This document shows positions 1 through 11,359 of a stretch of DNA of 64,000 nucleotides, piece after piece; within the stretch, counting starts at the first letter, position 1; every line of letters starts with the position of its first letter. This DNA is from Papilionanthe hookeriana x Papilionanthe teres. Taxonomy: Eukaryota > Streptophyta > Magnoliopsida > Asparagales > Orchidaceae. Made by a program: the position numbers and the translations under genes. The stretch is taken from assembly GCA_022702705.1 (NCBI GenBank), contig CM040424.1, positions 79,301,452-79,365,451 of the forward strand. The letters run 5' to 3'. The notes beneath the pieces were generated by a model. It saw only the letters and a program-made list of their open reading frames with translations. It searched no databases and had not been told where the DNA came from.

Positions 1-870
1 ATTGTGATGATTTTACTTTGATCTTCATTTACACTTAAACTTGATCAACTTGCATGTTAAAATATGTTGTGAGAACATGTAAGAACTAATGCAGTATTGT
101 CTCTGTCAACTATTGGTAAAAATCACATGAGATTATATGGGTGAGAATGTAGTCCATATGGTTGAGTGCAAATAAATAGGGAGATATGCATATTTAAGAA
201 GTGTAGAATTAGAAGACTTTAGGGTGACAGACTAAAGCCCCTAATTTGGTTTGATGTGAAAAGTTTCCCCAGTTGAAGGGAGAAAAAAGAACTCTAGAGT
301 GAGAGCTAGTATCTTCCCTGCCTAACCCATCTACAAAATTTCAAATCATCAAATTAACATATGTTCTTTATAGAACCAAGTAAGGGTAAAGAGTATAATT
401 GCTCCTATTTATCATAATCTCTCTCTCTACTTGTTATACTTTTACACATGCAACTAATTTCATTGTATGAGAAAGAGTATTTTTAATATATATAAATCCT
501 ACTTTCTTATTTTCACTAAGTACTTTAGTTTAGGAGTAGAAGTAGTATTGAAGTGATAAATGTAGGATTAAATTAAACCAAACATTTATCGACCTTCCAA
601 GCTAGGTCATGTTATTGTAGACTAAAACTTCTCTTGAGAACTGTCGTGATTAACCGCGATCTCCGTGGGATCGATATTCGGGGCTTAATCAGAAAACCCT
701 ATGTTACTTGATAATGATACGTATACTTGCATAAAATCCCTACTATTTAAAGATATAATTGAAACCTTACTTTGCTTTGGGGTCAAGTTTTTGGTGTTGT
801 TGTAAAGAAAGAAATTTAAACAAAAGAATTAAAGGATTAAACTCACGTATATTGTAAGTCGGGATCAAGT
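1..870 (+). repeat. 5' LTR (3' portion), truncated by window start
   Basis: This stretch aligns in order with 6120-6950. Shared blocks include GTGCAAATAAATAGGGA (169 and 6298), the GGTGACAG / AGTGACAG block (221 and 6349), CTCTAGAGTGAGAGC (291 and 6431), the ATGTTCTTTAT block (361 and 6500), GTGGGATCGATAT (665 and 6814) and CGTATACTTG (720 and 6863). It is followed by a gypsy-type leader with the GTGCCGTTGCCGAGGAT motif near 876. Divergence between the two copies is high, so the insertion is old. The left part lies outside the window. Confidence 0.75.
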
Positions 871-1225
871 TTTTTGTGCCGTTGCCGAGGATCGCAACGG
901 TTGATATTGACTTTTAGGAGGATTTTAGTTGAAGTTTTTAGTCTTAGACTTGGAATATTGTAGTGTCGTAAAAACTATTTTGTGTGAAAAGTGTTTTTTG
1001 TATGAAAAAGTGTTGTGAAGAAATTATTTGTGTAAAAAACAAGGTGTTTGTGAAAATGTTTTCTTGTGTTGAAAATATTTTTTGTTTAATTATTAATGTG
1101 TTGTATGTTGTGTTATGTATGCGAACTAAAAGATTTGCAGTACATGTGTCTTATGATCCCGAGTTAGAAAAAAGAAAAAATAAATAAAAAAACTGACAGA
1201 GCTTGAAAAGATTAATGATTTATAT

Positions 1226-2020
1226 ATGATTGAGAATGTGTCGATCTGTCATTATTCCAACTTTGCTTCAATAAAGGACAACATGAATTATATATACAGA
1301 TATTTAACGGATGAAAGAGATAAATGGGAGATAAGAGATAGCAGATATGTAAGTTTTTCGACCACACAGTTAAATCCTACGTCGAAGCACTTACATTATT
1401 TTATATGTGCAAAATTGCTCCCAACTATGAAAATCAGTAAAGTAACTAAGGAGTGTGTTATTTTGAACTATTATATTCAAATGGAGATGCATGTTGATGT
1501 TGGTTCAATAATTGTTAAGTCTGCTTTGGGATTGATCTTTCATAGATCAAAGTATGGGCTTAAACATTCTTCCACCATATTTCTCCTTTGCAGTCATTCA
1601 CAAGTACCATATGAGAATTAGGAAAGAGTACTTCTACCTTGGAAGCCTATAAACCCAACAAATGAACATAGTAACCAGGTAGGTGATATGAATGACATGA
1701 GTATCATTGAAGATCAACCATCTCAGAGTTCGACACCTATTCCTCCTTAATTTCCTGAAAGTTCACATATCATCTTGAAGAAAATTAAGAAATTGGAGAA
1801 GGAATTTCAACACATGATGAATGCAATCAACAATCTATCTGACTTTTTTGATCATCTGGATTGGAGAATGAAGGAACACTTTGATCATTCTGGGTATCTC
1901 GAAGGAAGTTTGATGCGAATGATGAAAATTAAAGTTGGACTAAGGAGGATTCTACTGAATAATTCCCGTTTCGTCCATTCTACCATCTATCCGTTCACGC
2001 TCAATCAATTGGAGATTTAA
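1226..2020 (+). pseudogene. Putative plant transposon protein domain, copy 1 (decayed)
   Basis: The open stretch 1226-1621 contains HYFICAKLLPTMKISKVTKE and later VDVGSIIVKSALG, followed by a Leu-Cys near the end. This is the order of the plant-specific 'putative plant transposon protein' domain (W..FI...LLPT...S.VT..R..L, then a G...I.VG..I stretch and a Leu-Cys pair). A stop at 1619 breaks it. A second open stretch, 1775-2020, encodes KKIKKLEKEF followed by a charged helix, which matches the coiled-coil tail that follows the domain. The function of the family is unknown; it is found in LTR elements lacking pol. The relation to copy 2 at 2755 is through shared motif order, not close identity. 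Confidence 0.6.
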
Positions 2021-2329
2021 GACTTGATGATAGTGCTGAGGAAGAATGAAGACTTACTTATTCTATTTATGTGTTTATGTATTTACTAGCTTTGCTTGGA
2101 TGTTATATTTGTACTTGCTTTCGTGTTTAGTTTTCAACGTTATTGTGTTGTGGTTGTGACAGACGCTGGATTTTAGAATTTTATGGCTTGACGATATGTA
2201 GTGTTTAGTGTTATTTGTTTATGTTTGTAACTTGGATTTTATATATCAAAGTAATGGTTTGTGTTGTTTGTGTTCAAAAATATCATTTTTCATGGCTTTA
2301 GTATGTCATTTAATGCTTAATTAGACTAA

Positions 2330-2720
2330 TTAGACGTCGGAGTGGGCTTGAAAAGATTAAAATTGCAAAAGAAAGTTGGAAGCCTAGTTTTTGAAATGGC
2401 TCCGAACGGCGCTGTCGCTAGCGTCGGACCGTGCTGAAAGACAGAGAGTCTAGCCATAAGAGCAGAAAATAGCGCCAAACGACGCTTTCACCAGCGCTGG
2501 ACCGCGCTAGACCAGAAAAAGGCCTTAAACCCCAAAATTTCGCGATTTAACCCTGGGACCCGTCATTTTTTGCCCAAACCAACATCTTCTACCTCCAGCC
2601 AAGGCCGATTTTCACACCTAGGGCTCACTTGCATTTGGATTTGAAGCGATTTCGTGGCCGGAAAAGTTTAGATTTTATTTTCTCTTGGTAAGAGCTACAC
2701 TTTAAACTAAATTTTTTTTA
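2330..2720 (+). repeat. GC-rich leader with LTR-like GCGCTGGACCGCGCT modules
   Basis: Two modules of the form ACGGCGCTGTC.C.AGCG.CGGACCG.GCT lie at about 2406 and 2472. Two related modules lie in the 3' LTR at about 5522 and 5590. The shared modules suggest that this segment derives from an LTR, so the internal region may contain a second, nested or tandem element. Confidence 0.5.
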
Positions 2721-2754
2721 TTTTGACCGTCAAAATCTCATGCATTAGGAAGAT

Positions 2755-3982
2755 TTGAATTTTGAGGTTTTTAGAGAAAATTTAGAGATTTTCCATAGTA
2801 TTGGAGTTATTATCTATTTAAATTTACTTTGGAGCCCATTACATTGTAATTTTGAAATTGTTTTGGATAAATTTGATATTTTTAGACAAATGGCTCCAAG
2901 AATGGCTAAGGGGAAGATAAAATTTGATTATGATGAGAGTAAATTTGTGAATTTCAAAGCTTATTCCCCCTTCAGTACATTTATTAGCAATAAGAAGTGT
3001 ATTCAAGAGAAAGCCTTTGAAAGTCTTGGAGGTGTGATTGAAGAACTTATTGCAAATCGTCAATGAGAAATATTTTGTTATTTTACTACTGATGCGATGC
3101 TGGGGATTGTAAGAGAATTTCATGTAAATTTGTATTATTCTGAGAGAGAATATATCCTTGTTAGAGGACAAATGGTTGAATTTACCCCCGCTCGCATCAA
3201 TGCATTTTATCAGTTGAGATAACCCTTTTTATGTGAATACGAAAATTTTCTTGTTACTAATGAAACATTAGATATGATTATGAACTATTTGAATGATGGA
3301 AAAGTGGAATGGAAGATTAAACAGAAACAGAAAGTTAACTTCCCACTTTCTACATTGAATCATGTATCGAAAACCTGGCATTATTTCATTTCTATAATAT
3401 TTTTGCCTACCAGCCATCACAGTGAGGTTACTGTAGATAGAGCTATTTTGAATTGTTGTAATTAGAACATGAAGAATATCAATATTGAGGTTATTATTCA
3501 TATGATTTTTTTGACAAGTTTAAAAGGAGAGACTACATGTGGACTAGGACACCCCAACCTGATTCATGTCTTTTGTATTCAGTTAGGTGTAGCAACTGAA
3601 GATAATGATGAGGTGGTCCATCCCCTGAAGCTCATTAGTAAACTAAATCTGAAAACCTATGCCATGTAGAATGAAAATAGAGTAAGAAAGTCGTTGAACC
3701 TTCTTCTAGTCATGAGAGACCGTCTACATCTAGGGAACCACTCTGCATGATGTTATGGATCAGCTAGAGAAGTTGAACACCAAAGTAGAAGGACTAGAAG
3801 CAAGGAATAAGATAAATGATGATTATCAAGTGTGGTGGCGAGAATATGAGATAGCTTATCATGACGCACAGATGAGATTTTTTAGGGGAGACACTAGTAT
3901 TGTATTTCCTACATTCCCTGAGTACACTCCATACCAGCCTGATGAACCTGATGATGGTGGAGCTCCTACAAATGATGATTGA
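2755..3982 (+). pseudogene. Putative plant transposon protein domain, copy 2 (decayed)
   Basis: Read with in-frame stops at about 3064, 3221, 3463 and 3667, the translation runs through EFHVNLYYSERE, LVRGQMVEFTPARINAFYQL, TWHYFISIIFLPTSHHSEVT and VDRAILN, then LGHPNLIHVFCIQLGV. That is the complete motif order of the plant transposon domain (REFYANL, VRGK..F....IN..F, W..FI...L.PTSH.S.VT.DRA.L, LI..LC...GV). The tail 3755-3982 (DQLEKLNTKVEGLEARNKI, then W.REYE and an acidic C-terminus) is a coiled coil. It is more complete than copy 1 but clearly non-functional. Confidence 0.72.
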
Positions 3983-5315
3983 TAGTTTATGTAATTTATT
4001 TTTATTTTATTTTGTATTTTTCGATGTATTTGTGATGTACGTGAGACTCTTTCTGATTTGTATTTGTGATGTAATTTGTATTTGGTTGTGTTTGTAACAA
4101 ACTTTATGTTAATTTTGATGAATGTGATGTGATAGTGGAGTTTGCATGTGGTTTAGTTTGTTAGTTTAATCGGTGATAGTAATAGTCGGATGTTAATGTT
4201 ATGTGCATAAGTGATGTTTTATTTTTTATGTTTTTAAACTTCTTCCCTTACAAATTTCTAACCCATATTTGTGTATAGAAATTCTCTTAATTATTTCAGG
4301 TCTACTGTTCTAATTTATGAAGAAAACATGCCTAAACTCAAAGGTATGAAAAGCCCAACATATTGAGGTATGAGTTATATATGTTTATATATTTTCTTTC
4401 TTCTCATGTTAATTGTATTGATATTCAAAAATTTAAGTTTGGGGGAGGGAAATAATTAACTTTTAATTGTTCTCATTTAAAAGTATTTTCAAAATTATTA
4501 ACATGATTTCCTGTGATAGAATTCAATTTCAGATAACTGCATTTTAATTTTTTTTAAGTAGTTAGTGAAATTGAATGAAAGTATTTGGTATTGAAAAGTA
4601 ATTTTGTAGGCTGAGATATTTAGTATAAGAGAATAGGACTATAGTCAACTATTCAAAGTATGAAAAACTGTATGTTTGGAGTATTAAAAATCCTAAAACT
4701 TTACGTGAAATGAAAGGATTGAGACTCTATGATTAATCAATAATAACCTAAAGAAATGCCTATAAGGTAAAAGATTGTGGTAAGTTTCAAATTTAGGGTG
4801 AGAAGGGTGAAGTTCAAAATTATTAAAGGCTATCCAGATACAGTGATCATCACTTGAAAAAAGCAAAAAATAAAAAACAAAGGAAAAAAGAAAAAGAGAA
4901 AAGAAGAAAAAGAAAATAAAAAAGTGAGAAGAAGCTTGAGGAGATGCCTAATAAAAAATTGGCTTCACTTCGACCTACCTAAAGGGAAGAACTTAATTAC
5001 TTTCCTGAACTTATATGTGTGGATTAGCATCTTTACTAATAGTGTTCTCATAAACTTCTTTTCATGTAATCCTTTTAAGTGCCTTAATAGGACAATCTAC
5101 AATCATTTTTGAAATGAATAGAAGGCTGGAACTCTTAGGCTTGATTACTAGATAGTCTAACACCTGCAGAAATTACTTGAATTATTCAAAGATCTTTCTG
5201 AAAATTTTATTATTATACTTATCTAAGTCAAAATTATGGTCTTCTAGAAAGAAAATTCATTGCATTGGATCATTATTTTATGTATTAACTAAAATTACTT
5301 GAGGACAAGTACTAG

Positions 5316-5332
5316 TTAAGTTTGGGGGATCT
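5316..5332 (+). other. Polypurine tract before 3' LTR
   Basis: GAGGACAAGTACTAGTTAAGTTTGGGGGA immediately precedes TTGATCC. The combination GAGGACAAG followed by AAGTTTGGGGGA before TGAT is the usual plus-strand priming context of plant gypsy elements. Confidence 0.65.
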
Positions 5333-6950
5333 TGATCCACTGAGAATTTGATAACCTTTTAATGCTCATTTCATACCTATTTTTGATGATATCTTTAAAG
5401 AAATGTATTTTTCATGATTTCTTGCAGGTACAATGATTTTAGGCCTTTGGAACAAAAGGAAGCAAAAAAGGAGCAAATTTGGAGCAAAATAGGGAAAAGT
5501 GCATTTTTTGAACTAGTACTGAACGGCGCTGTCACCAGCGCTGGACCGCGCTAATTTATAGAGACTTTGGACCCAAACGGTGAAAATTAGCGTCGGACGG
5601 CGCCCTATCCTGCGCCGGACCGCGACCTATCCCGAATTCAAACTAGATTCAATGTATTTGGCCGGATTTTAGAGAGATGCTTGAAAAAACTCTTGGGAAA
5701 TCAGTTATGGCCGGATTTAAACTACTTTGGAGCCAAATTTAAAGAGGGGGGAGAGAATTTAGAGAGTAAAGAGTGAGTGTGCCTTTTCATTTTGTTTAGG
5801 AAATCTAGGGTTTGTGTGTTCTCTTCTAATGAATGTAGGAGAAGAGGGAAAGTGAGAGATTTCTTCTTCCTTACTTATCTAAAGAGAGGATTGTGTGTTA
5901 TTGTGAAGAAAGAATAGTAGTCAAAGGAATTTCTTGAGATTCGCTTGGGGAAGAGTTTGAGATAAGTTGTCTTTTCTTTATTTTGTTTATATGACGTTGT
6001 TTTTATATATAAAATCTATGTTTTGTCATCTTTTCCTCATGAGTCTTGAGTAGATTTTTGTCTTCCTCCTTTTCATGTGATGTGATGATGTTATGATATG
6101 GAAATGATGTGTCAATCTATTATGGAGAATTTGTGATGATATTTTCACTTCATACTTCATTTACTTTTTTATCTGACCAATTAAATTGTTAAAACCTATT
6201 CGGAAACATATGTTCTGAAAGGATTATGAGTTCCACAACAAAAGTAAAGGTCATATTCAATGTCCATGAATGAGTGACGTAGTTTATGGGGGTTTAGTGC
6301 AAATAAATAGGGAAATATACTTTGTTTGACATAGAATTGAAGATTTCAGAGTGACAGGCTGAAATCCTCAATTTTCTCCTAGGGTTTGAAAACCAAAGCG
6401 AGAGTTAGCCTTCAGGGGAAGGGAAGTGGGAGCTCTAGAGTGAGAGCCAGTATCCTCCTAGTCTAACCATGAATTTGGGGACTGAACTTATGATTAGCCA
6501 ATGTTCTTTATGCGCATGGAAAATGGTAAATAATATGAATGCTCATATTTGACACAATACATTTGCGTCACTGATCTATATAAAAAAAATCATCATATTA
6601 TAATTGGAGAGGAGGAAGATTCTTTCTTACAATTGAACTTTTTTATAAATTTAGTCTTGTGTTAGTTTAACTTGCTAGAAAATTAGAACGTACTTTGGTA
6701 GAAATAGTAACTACAATTGTTTGTCTCTATTTTAAGAATTGTAATTATTTGCGATTGTGTTGTGATTCAAGAAGTGATTTCTGTGCTACACCATAAAATT
6801 CATTGCCACTATGTGGGATCGATATCTAGGACTCCACTAGAGCCCTGTATTACTTGAGCGATACGTATACTTGTGTTTAATTGAGTGACTCAATAGAAAA
6901 CTAAATTAATATATATAAATCTGAGTTCATAATATTTGGCAAATTAAAAA
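5333..6950 (+). repeat. 3' LTR
   Basis: It starts with TG directly after the polypurine tract. It carries GC-rich modules at 5522 and 5590 and aligns with 1-870 from about 6120 onward. The right edge is approximate (AT-rich, near CGCACCACA at 6954). No convincing target duplication can be tested because the other end lies outside the window. Confidence 0.65.
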
Positions 6951-6989
6951 ATTCGCACCACATTTCATAAAATTTGATGCCAGTTTCAT

Positions 6990-7920
6990 AGGTAGCAGCA
7001 GCCATACGTGGTGATCTGAAAAGGATAACCTGTCAGTTATGGTTCAACGATGGTGGTGACCAGACGTCGACGATCATGCAATAGCAACGGTGGTGGTCGG
7101 GCAATAGTGCTCCGATGATTGTGGTGTGGCCATGCTGCGGTGATCCATTGAAAATGACAGTGGTTGTCCAATGTCAAAGATAGTGGTGCCCGGGCAACTG
7201 TGGTGCGATAATGGCGATGACACGACGGCTGTGGTCCGATGGTGGCGAAATTGGTGTTCGGGAAACGATGGTTTGGGGGAGGCCATGACTGATGGAAGTG
7301 GTTAGGTGGTGGTAGCGGTCCAGTAGTGGCAACGGAGGTAGCCAGACATTGATGGCGATGACCGGATGGCATTGGTCCGGCAACAGAGATGCTGGAAATC
7401 ATGCAATTGTGGTTTGACGATGGTGGAGGCTGGATGATGGTGGCCTGATGGTGATGAGAGTGGTGTCTTAACAGCGGCGGTCAGACGACGATAAATCTCA
7501 TTTACTCATAAGAGCTTGGAGCTCCTTTAGCCTTCTTCTGCATCCAAGCTAATGAGAGAGTGGGGACTTATTTATAAATTTTGAGAGTGGCATCCACTAT
7601 AAATACCGTTATAATCTAGATTGTTCCATCAGACGGTCTAAAATATTTTACTTGATCAGATGATGTTTTAGAGGCATTTAATTGCCTTAGTGATGTAAGA
7701 TTTAAGCAATCTATGGTTTGTTGGATTTGTCTAGACGAGACGCTCAATTTGATGATAAACTTATCAGATTTAGAGACCATTTAGCCCCCAAAATATATTT
7801 AAGTGCATGATCTAAACTCACTTGGACTCGAACACTCTTTGAACTCAAGTATAAGTAATTAAATCTTTGGAGTTCTTGATTCTAATGTGAATCGAGATTT
7901 GTGCATAATTAAAGATAACT
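6990..7920 (-). repeat. LTR of dispersed family, fragment (minus orientation)
   Basis: Read on the minus strand it contains the family core ATCAAATTGAGCGTCTCGT (about 7750), TATA-like CTATAAATA sites (7575-7610), and then a GC-rich block of CCACCGTC-like triplets (7030-7500). This is the same order as at 12132, 14863 and 38855. The proline/histidine-rich open frames at 7037-7402 fall in the triplet block and have no recognisable domain, so I treat them as non-coding. Confidence 0.55.
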
Positions 7921-8219
7921 TTTTCTCGATGTACCAATCATCTAAACAAAAATAATAATGCAAATAAAGATATAAATAATGTTTTTAGGCAATTTATCAA
8001 AATATCTTAAATGAGAAAAAGTCTAATTTATTTCAACCTCATATAATATTTTAATATAACTCATTTCACATTTGTAAATACTAAGAAACCAAAATTTGCA
8101 TAGTTTTATAAAGTGAACATATAAAAGTTCCAAATACTTAATTATTTGATTACATAATTAACGCACATCTTGCTTAATTGAAGAGGTCATTAATTATAGA
8201 ATATTCAAAACTTTTTTGT
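7921..8219. other. AT-rich intergenic DNA, nothing recognised
   Basis: There is no coding or repeat structure that I can support. Confidence 0.6.
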
Positions 8220-8760
8220 TTGTTATTAATAGAATTCAAGTTGGTTGGTTGAAGTGGAGGAATACTTTGGGCATAATGCTCTGACTAAAAGGAAAATGTT
8301 ATAAGATAATGGTGAGACCTGCAATGCTTTATGACGATGAATGTTGGCCTTTAAAAGAGAAGCATACAACTAAGTTAAGTGTTATCGAGATGAGAATGAT
8401 TAAGTGGATGAGTGACTTTACACTTAGAGACAAAATTTGAAATGAATCTATCTGTGATAGGGTTTGTGTAGCCCCCGTGATGGACAAAATTAGAAAGAGT
8501 CGACTTAGATAGTTTGGTCACATTAAATGTCGACCATCTGATGATCTGATTAGAAGAGTAGATGTTTTATATTCGACTTGTGTTAATAAAGGCAAAGATA
8601 GACCTAAGAAGTCTTATGCATATTGTACCAAAAGTGATCTTAATTTATTTGAATTAAATGAAAATATGATACTAAATAGGACGCAATGGAGAAAAAGAAT
8701 TCATGTAACCAACCCCACTTAGTGGGATAAAGGTTTTGTCGTTGTTGTTGATGTTGTATT
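8220..8760 (+). pseudogene. RTE-type LINE, 5'-truncated 3' end of ORF2
   Basis: With a few stops and frameshifts the translation gives RPAMLYDDECWPLKEKH, EMRMIKWMSDFT, RDKI, DRVCVAPVMDKIRKSRLR, FGHIKCRP and then W.KRIHVTNPT.WDKG. This is the C-terminal end of RTE-clade reverse transcriptases (RPAMLYG.ECW, MRMLRWM, DKVGVAPVE.K.RE.RLRWFGH). The copy ends in GTTGTTGTTGATGTTG, the simple-repeat tail usual for RTE. It is related to the fragment at 19610. Confidence 0.85.
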
Positions 8761-9381
8761 TAAACTTTAATGGAATGTTGAAATACAAAAAAGGATGGCC
8801 CATGCTCAACTTATTGCCTAAATTTTCAAGAATAAAATTTAATAATTAATTTTATGATGATCAATATATTTTTTGGGTTACTTCCACTATTATTTTAAGA
8901 TATTAATAATATAATTTAAAAAGAAAGGTAAATTTATTTCCTTCCCTATTGAAATAATATAATTGAGTTGAATTCTTTTTAAAGATGGGATGATCATGAT
9001 TGTGATCCATTTTATTTCACAATGATGATGGCAATACTATAATTTATGAAATATAATTTTTTTATAAATTTGCACAAATAAATAATGAGAATAATGTATG
9101 TCATTTTCTTTCATATTTGCATCATGATGATAAATCCTTTGCCAAACTAATAAATGTGCTACCAATCTGATTTTTACCATAGCCTTCTTATTTTGTATAA
9201 TAATGAGAGAAAATAATTAAATTTGAGTGCGGTTTAAATCAAGTTTAGATTAATGTTTGAAACCGGCATTGCGATATCTAATGTCATTTGGGTTATCGAC
9301 TAAAATGAAGCTTTCCATTAAAAGCTTCGCCACATGTGTAAGTTTCGTGGAGGAGTTGGTAGAGAGTTTTCTCTTCAAGTA
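8761..9381. other. AT-rich intergenic DNA
   Basis: There is no gene or structured repeat that I can support. Confidence 0.6.
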
Positions 9382-9522
9382 GGGAATATTGCATACTTAT
9401 AAAGTAAGTAATTATAAGGGTGGATAAAATGATCACATCACATATAAGTGAAATTATGGTGATGTGATCGCTCCATCTATCCTTATAAGTACATACTTAC
9501 AAAGTATGCAATATTTTCTCCC
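9382..9522. mobile_element. Fold-back MITE (~140 bp)
   Basis: The left arm GGGAATATTGCATACTTATA and its continuation (AGTAAGTAATTATAAGG..GGAT...ATGATCACATCAC) is the imperfect reverse complement of the right arm (GTGATGTGATCGCTCCATCTAT...GTATGCAATATTTTCTCCC). Almost the whole element is a hairpin with a short AT-rich loop near 9450. No clear target duplication is seen. Confidence 0.7.
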
Positions 9523-9689
9523 GACTAGAAGACTCAAGTTCAAATTACATCCTAACCACTAATTTATAACCTAGTTGATATTAAAATTCAATTTCCTTAA
9601 AAATAAAGACTAAAAAACTTTAAGAAGAAAACTTAGCCTCATTGATAAATGTGAATAATAAATCACCACCAGAGACAAAAGGGAAGATG

Positions 9690-9860
9690 CAAAGAAAAAA
9701 TATTGCATCAGAACTCTGTGGGTGCGGAGGTCAATAGCGGGGCGCCACGTGACAAGTGGGACCCGCTACTATGCACTGCCATTGGCCAGTGTATGAGGTG
9801 GCAGGGCCCACTTGCCACGTGGCGACCCACCATCGGAGTCCTGATTTCAAACGCCCCCAC
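9690..9860. repeat. GC-rich palindromic patch with CACGTG cores
   Basis: CGCCACGTGACAAGTGGGAC (9741) is answered by its near reverse complement in GGGCCCACTTGCCACGTGGC (9804), with ATTGGCCAGT at the centre. The patch stands out in GC content from its surroundings. It may be a small MITE or a CpG-rich regulatory patch. The short open frames across it (9703-9894 and the reverse) carry no recognisable domain. Confidence 0.5.
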
Positions 9861-9991
9861 CACGATTTCTATTTCTGTAAATGGGATCTTTTGATAAAAA
9901 AGAAAACTTTCGGATGTATTTCCCAATAGAATGTGCAGCAAATATATTGGATTACTTTTGGGCATATAATTTTTTTTCTTTTATTTCTTAT

Positions 9992-10272
9992 GGGGCATTT
10001 ACAAACATACGTTACATACCGCCCAATTCTCATGTATTTGCATATCCAACACCAAAACTTTAATTTGTACCACTATACCTCACCCAGAATATGTCATTAT
10101 TTTAACTAAAAAAAGATGAAATACATCTTTTTTCATACATAGATATGGCTGCATATATACGTAAAAAGAAAAGTTTACATGTATAGAATGGCATATATAT
10201 GTAAAAATTAAAGTAAAGATCTTAGATATGTAAATACATAAAGAAATTTAGTGATTTGCATGTAAATCTTCC
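9992..10272. mobile_element. MITE, TACATAC family copy 1
   Basis: The left end GGGGCATTTACAAACATACG is matched in inverse by GTGATTTGCATGTAAATCTTCC at the right. Internal inverted blocks (ATGTATTTGCATATCCAACACC versus TAGATATGTAAATACATAAA) match other family members at 12036, 13536, 38556 and 48050. Confidence 0.5.
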
Positions 10273-10858
10273 TTTTTTTAATTTATATCCAAATTAATTG
10301 GTGGTGATATGGAGCACAGCTGAAATCTAAATAGGTATTCTACGAACTACACATAATGCAAATAAATTTACAAACCACAACTCAATAATAGTATCAGGAG
10401 TTTTGATGTAGTATGCATCAAGACTCTATTATGGCCTACCACGTATAGGCAAATCTCTCTTAGTAAAAACTAATTAATTTAATACATATCTGAACTTATT
10501 TATACACGTGACAGATTCTGATTGAAAGTCTCATGCAAAAAAAGAAATAGTTTGCAGAAAACCACGAAACGAAAATCGGCCCACAATCAACAACTTTTTT
10601 GTTCTGTACAAAGATAAAATTTTTTCAAACTATCAACAATAAGGACCAAAAAGAGGCCATTCAAACTCCATTAATCACAGATTAGATCAATAATTCATCA
10701 ATTTTAAACGAGAATTTATGTAAAACTTTAATGCGGTGATCTCCGAAACGGAGAAATGCAGAACAAAATATCAAAAACAAAAAGGAAAAAAGATCTTTCA
10801 AAAGCAGAAATCTTGTGAAAGAAGTAGAGGAATGGATTAAGAGCCTACCCGCCAATTC

Positions 10859-11359
10859 TTAAGCCCAAGCACTATCAAAAGCAGCGGATATGATCACGTG
10901 TGAAAACTCTTTAAAACTAATGCGGCCGTCGCCATCGGAGTCAGCCTCTCTGATCATCCCTGTGAGCTCATTGGCGGTGAGGGCATGGCCGAGTTTCGCC
11001 ATCGAGTGGGCGAGATCAGCAGCCGTGATGAATCCGTTCCCGTCCCGATCGAAGATCCGAAAGAGATGCTGGAGCTGTTCTTCCGTGTAGGGAGACTTTT
11101 TCGTTACGAGATCAGGCTCCACAAGGGCAACGAACTCTGAAAACTCTACCAGGCCATTGTTATTCTTGTCCGCCGTCTGCATCAGAGCATCGAGCTGATC
11201 GGGGCTTGGCTTTATGCCAAGAGATCGAAGAAGGGAGCCTAGTTCCAGCGGCGTCAGGCTCCCGTCGTTGTTCCGGTCGAAGGAGCGAAAGATCTCCCTT
11301 AGTTCCGAAAGCTGCTCGTCATCCAGCTTCGGAGCATCGCCTTCCCCACCGCCGCTCAT
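10859..11359 (-). CDS. CML: Calmodulin-like protein with four EF-hands (CML15/16-like)
   Basis: This is a calcium sensor of 166 residues from a single intronless exon, as is usual for this plant group. There are four EF-hand loops: D28-E39 (DRNNDGSLTPLE), D64-E75 (DKNNNGLVEFSE), D104-D115 (DRDGNGFITAAD) and D140-E151 (DSDGDGRISFKE). The motifs LRSLGIKPS before loop 2 and AMAKLG-like HSMAKLGHALTANELTGMI before loop 4 match the CML15/16/18 branch as I know it, with almost the same total length. An acidic, Gly-rich leader of about 14 residues precedes EF1. The start at 11359 is the first ATG in the frame and has AAA upstream. It probably binds Ca2+ and then target proteins in cytosol or nucleus. 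Loop 3 ends in Asp instead of the usual Glu. The assignment to CML is firm; the exact number is not. Confidence 0.93.
   Translation of the reverse strand: MSGGGEGDAPKLDDEQLSELREIFRSFDRNNDGSLTPLELGSLLRSLGIKPSPDQLDALMQTADKNNNGLVEFSEFVALVEPDLVTKKSPYTEEQLQHLFRIFDRDGNGFITAADLAHSMAKLGHALTANELTGMIREADSDGDGRISFKEFSHVIISAAFDSAWA

Larger units (their letters stand above)
871..5332 (+). mobile_element. Internal region of a degenerate LTR retrotransposon
   Basis: This lies between two related LTRs. It opens with a GTGCCGTTGCCGAGG motif, close to the TGGCGCCGTTGCCGGGGA leader I know from plant Ty3/gypsy (Tat/Athila-like) elements. It closes with a purine-rich tract, AAGTTTGGGGGA, before the 3' LTR at 5333. 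A second AAGTTTGGGGGAGGG tract occurs at about 4436. No protease, reverse transcriptase or integrase is visible; only two decayed copies of a plant transposon domain are present. A short open stretch at 984-1187 ends with SYDPELEKRKNK, which resembles the start of Athila-type gag (weak). The element is probably non-autonomous. From 3983 to 5330 I see no coding sequence. Confidence 0.65.

Noticed and set aside
7037..7402. Pro/His/Thr-rich protein of up to 121 residues on the minus strand
   Set aside because: It lies in the CCACCGTC triplet block of an LTR, is open in several frames at once and has no domain.
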